The position numbers and the translations under genes were made by a program. A model generated the notes under the pieces. The model was not told the DNA's origin and did not search any database. It saw nothing but the letters and a program-made list of their open reading frames with translations. Positions 56,131-60,000 of a DNA stretch of 60,000 nucleotides are shown one piece after another; the first letter of the stretch is position 1; every line of letters begins with the position of its first letter. The DNA is from Bolinopsis microptera (Eukaryota > Ctenophora > Tentaculata > Lobata > Bolinopsidae), in NCBI RefSeq assembly GCF_026151205.1, contig NC_087076.1, forward strand, positions 6,068,902-6,128,901, read 5' to 3'.

Positions 56131-57464
56131 AGCCTAGTATGTAGTAGTCATGCAGATAACGACATTACTTTGCAAAGTTTAAAAGCTGCGATCTTTTATT
56201 TAGCCCAAAATCAAACTTTTCGGTTTAATTCAGAATCTAAGTTGTCCCAAATTTTGCTCCTAAGGAGCTAAATTTAAATTTACGAGTCGGAAATTTTGTT
56301 GAAAACCGGAAGGTTCTATTTATTTTACTTTTGCATTTTAGAGATATACCCCAGCCGGTAGGGTTTGCTGGGGTAGCTGACAAGTGACAAATCAAACTAG
56401 CTGTGTAATTTCACGACGTTTAAATATATATCCTCAAAGTCACATGACTCATAAAACAACAGTACAATAAACGCTATTAAACAAAAGTCGCAGGTATGTA
56501 TCTAGTTGAAGATAAAGGTAAAAGACTAAAACAGCAATAGACACGTGACCATCTGAGAGTAAAGGCCCGTAAAAATAACAAAAACACGTGATAAAATCTA
56601 AAATACTCTCTAATGTTCCACGAGAAATCCGCCCCAAACAATAAACTCAGAAGGTATAACTGAGTGATAACTTAAACAGGAAGGTATGTAAATGGTTAAG
56701 ATAGAGTACTTAAACGTGTTAGGTCCATTAAAATGAATCTGCCGAAAATAAAATAAAAATTAGCAAATTAAAACAATTTTGTTGAAATGTTGGCTGCATC
56801 ATGTTCAACAGTAAAAAAATAAATTTTACGCGACTAAACTAAATAATATATCTCACAAATTCAAAATCTAAAGTAAATACAATCGAAAATCGCTCAAAGT
56901 TATGGTAATGGATATCGCATTCTTAAACTGTAAATTTCGTTGATTTTCAAAACTAACCATTTCAAAAAAAATTGCACACGCTTAAACGTCTTTACATTTC
57001 CAATTACATATTACGTATTGTGTTTAAATTAAAATCAACATATCAATAATATCAAATATAATCTACTTTACTAACCACTTACCGTTCCGGAGTCAAATAT
57101 ACATCGAAAAGTAATACCATAAAAACTTCGTAATAATAATGATAATAATAAGTAATAATATAATAATCATCATCATCCATATTTTCTCTAAATCTACTCA
57201 TAACAACATCGCGTTAACTCTAGTTCCAAAATAAATTGAAAACCTAAACCGTGAGTGTAAACATATCTCCTTAATAGCTTCCGGAAAGTTTTGCGCTGCT
57301 TAAATTCTGTGATACCCGCAAACCTTGCTCTACCCGTTTGATATACAACCTGAATAATTCCTTAATTAAAGTCTAGTTAAAACGCTACAAAACGTGGCAT
57401 CGGATGCTGTGAGGTATCCTTGACGTCACGCCCTGTGCTCTGACACGTGAGACGCATCATGACG
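56131..57464. other. AT-rich DNA downstream of the IP3 receptor gene
   Basis: No coding exon seen on either strand. An AAT/ATC-rich microsatellite lies at about 57130-57178. Part of this is presumably the 3' UTR of the IP3 receptor. Confidence 0.4.
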
Positions 57465-57467
57465 TCA
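57421..57467. promoter_or_regulatory. Two consensus CRE sites (TGACGTCA)
   Basis: Perfect palindromic CREB/ATF sites at 57421-57428 and 57460-57467, 39 bp apart, both continuing TGACGTCACG. The second overlaps the IP3 receptor stop codon (57465-57467). They are as likely to be chance as to be functional; no promoter was otherwise seen. Confidence 0.4.
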
Positions 57468-60000
57468 CGTGGTACTGGACGTGGACTGTCCGACTGACTG
57501 CTGGGATGTTATTCCCCCGAGAAGTGAGGTCCTCTGTTTCTGTTTCCGCTGTTGCGTCATCTGGAAAAGGTAAGGGTAGAATTACAACGTATTTATACCG
57601 TAGTTGGAGAATTTATTGGTATTGCCCAACTCGACATAATTTTAATAACAATCAAAGAATAAATTTTTAAAAATTATTTATTCACGATACTAAAATACAG
57701 AATATAAAATAAGTTCTTAGATACCTGGTCTTTGAGTTCCTGGAGCTGTTTAGACAGTGACTCAACATAGGTCTTTGTGCTCTCCAACGTGACCTTGAGG
57801 TCCCTAAACTCATTCTGGTCGTTCTCTGCTTCGTCCGAGCACAGAGACATTGCTCGCATCCTCGGGAACCAGTCCAGTTTTTTATTCTGGGGTGAGACAG
57901 GGTCATAGTCAGTCAAGGCTCGATGTAGTTCTACTTGAAATTTTAAATGCAAAACTAAAAAGAACAGCATAATCTTAGAGTATAGATAAAGATATTGTGT
58001 TATACCTCCGATGTTAGTGATTAAAATTCAATTAATTATTTTATTTCATCTTCATTTATATCAAATGTTGATTTCTTAGGTAGCCTTTATAATAGCAACC
58101 AATCAATCGAAAGAAACTATTAAAGTATAAATAAAACAAATAACGAAGTTACCTTGACCATCTCGTACACATAACTTTCAGGCCCGGTAAACTCTGTCGG
58201 ATCCTTTACTTTTATCAGGACTATAAAGTATAGGTAGTGCCACAAATTGTGTTCCATACGGAAATGCTCTTCAAAGGAGACTGTTTTATTGTCGAAAGCA
58301 CCACGTTCCAAACTGAAATAATTACATAGCTCAATTTCTACGTCCAGAATGTTGACACAATCATTTGTATCAGATGGCTTGAGTCTCAAACTTCGCGGCA
58401 GAGTTACAAACAACATAAATAGTCTGAAATACGCCGTATTTAATTTTGAAAAACAAAGACATTCTAGGAAGCAAGATTACATGTTATTAGGCTTTGTGAA
58501 AGCGTAACCCATAGCATACCTGCAAATGAAACAAGTGTTTCTCAGAATCTCGTCTTTTTCCTGTTTCTCACTCCTCAAATCGGCGAAGGTGTCGATGATA
58601 ACACCAAAAATGAGGTTCAAAACTATAATGATGACAACGAAGAAGAACAGTAGATCGTAGATGATTCGGGGGAAGAACCTGGAAATAATTAGTGAAATAA
58701 TTATTAAATAAATAATTGACAGTTGATAAATTGCGACTTTATGATAATTAATTAATCAAATCTTCGTAATATGTATTATAGTATTAGTATTGAGGTATTG
58801 TACGTTTAATGAAAAATTCGCTTTAATCGTATAACAATCTTATATTTAATATCCGGATAGGACAATTATTCACCAGTCACATTTATGTTCAGTGTTTCAA
58901 ACAAACAATAATTATAACTTAATTTTTTTAAAACATAAATAAACTGACAAGAGTTCCGAGATGTTGGGTCTCCTCAAGACGTCACCAATACCTCCACCGT
59001 TCCTGACTCCCTGGTTCAGGGTGGTGATGATACAGAGGAAGAGAGTGTCGCACATCCTCACCATGATCGGCTCTCCGTCTTCACCTCCTCCTTCCTCCTC
59101 CTGTAACGGTGAGGTTAGGTAACAAGTTCAGTGATGGATATATACACTTGTCCCTCTTTTAAAGATTAACAATAATAATGACAAGAGTGGCGAAACCATT
59201 TTTGATATTACATAGATATCGAAAATTTCCGGCTTGAAAGCATCGAAAGTACTAATTTTAGACGATCACGAGATGAAAAATGATCGCATGAATTAAAAAG
59301 TTAATGAGCTTATCTGAATATCTGATGCGATGACATGATAATAAGCCAGTTTAACTAACCACTGCAATAGTTGCGGTATCCTCCTGGGGACCTGGTCCCA
59401 AACAAGAACATTTCACAGCATCCCACAGTTTCTCACAGTCGAGGGCCAAGGCAGCCTTTTCCTCGTCGGAGAAGGCAGCGCATGTCTCCTCCATTCCTTC
59501 CGTCACCATTCCACTCAGAGTTGCTGGGGTTTGTTATGTTATTTTTGGACAGACACCGGTCATCACATGTGGTCTGGTCTTCTTGAACCTCGAATGAAAA
59601 CTTTAAGTTTCTCTCACCTCCAAAAAAAACAAAACTTGAAACAGCCAGACAAAATCATAGAGGAAATTAAAAGTTGTTATATTACGTAATACTAGGCTTA
59701 CATGGTTCAGCTATTTCAAGGTGTGCTGGATTTCCGAAGTTGAGGGCGTTCATAAAGCTAGTGATATGAGTGGCTCCTTCTGGTGAAGGATCTACCTCCA
59801 TCACAAAGTCATCTGAAATAAATATAAATAGTAAATACAGTCAACAACATAAATTGTTTCTGATTTAAATACACATATCACGAATCTGACAGAAATATCT
59901 CACATACATAGTAAACACGTGGGAGTGTGATATTGAACTGACCGCGAAGGAAGATGAAGCCAACAACAGAGAACAAGTAGACAAGGATGAGGGCCAGTAT
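57465..60000 (-). CDS. ITPR: Inositol 1,4,5-trisphosphate receptor, C-terminal exons (5' part beyond the window)
   Basis: Eight exons on the minus strand: 60000-59943 (partial), 59812-59702, 59523-59360, 59100-58949, 58678-58520, 58312-58153, 57886-57725 and 57560-57465; all phases agree. IP3 receptors are tetrameric ER Ca2+ release channels. Seen in order: a transmembrane segment ([16 protein letters not shown]), DDFVMEVD, a luminal loop with several cysteines, the pore helix and filter [17 protein letters not shown], the inner helix [20 protein letters not shown], zinc-finger-like linker CFIC...[49 protein letters not shown], a coiled coil ending [11 protein letters not shown], and the tail [16 protein letters not shown] ending SSTT. 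The GGGIGD filter and linker identify IP3R rather than ryanodine receptor. No damage seen; probably functional. Confidence 0.95.

Overview
This is animal nuclear DNA. It is AT-rich, the genes are split by GT-AG introns, and the recognisable proteins are metazoan housekeeping genes: a REEP5/6-type ER-shaping protein, a VPS13D-like lipid-transfer protein, an IP3 receptor and a class IV-like sirtuin. The TEs (a Penelope-like element with its endonuclease first, piggyBac, non-LTR fragments, Harbinger-like MITEs) and an interstitial TTAGGG-type array suggest an invertebrate, possibly an early-branching or marine lineage. The sequence alone does not name the species.

Layout. 0-14.3 kb: a REEP5/6-like gene (+) with three alternative first exons. 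Its 8-kb intron holds a complete antisense cytochrome P450 gene and a 30-bp minisatellite. 14-18 kb: gene-free DNA with a Harbinger-like MITE. 18.2-21.6 kb: two tandem secreted-protein genes (-), each coding a signal peptide, a beta-sandwich-like domain and a CCP/sushi-like domain. 21.7-29.0 kb: five phase-compatible exons of a VPS13D-like gene (+); the largest intron carries a decayed piggyBac element that contains a 5'-truncated non-LTR fragment. 30.9-42.5 kb: a ten-exon sirtuin gene (-) whose N-terminus carries a PARP-like C-x2-C...H-x2-C zinc finger. Its introns hold an intronless class A GPCR (+), a non-LTR reverse-transcriptase fragment and two minisatellites that appear to have grown from the gene's own splice sites. 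43-47 kb: repeats, a LINE ORF1-only remnant and an 832-bp element with a telomeric core between inverted repeats. 50.5-54.5 kb: a Penelope-like element with identical 191-bp terminal repeats. 57.5-60 kb: the 3' exons of an IP3 receptor gene (-), running off the right edge.

The host genes are unrelated in function and do not form a pathway. The recurring theme is nesting (P450 in REEP, GPCR and LINE in the sirtuin, LINE in piggyBac in VPS13D) and repeat growth at intron boundaries. Exon models were built by hand from splice consensus, reading frame and family knowledge; no transcript or database evidence was available.
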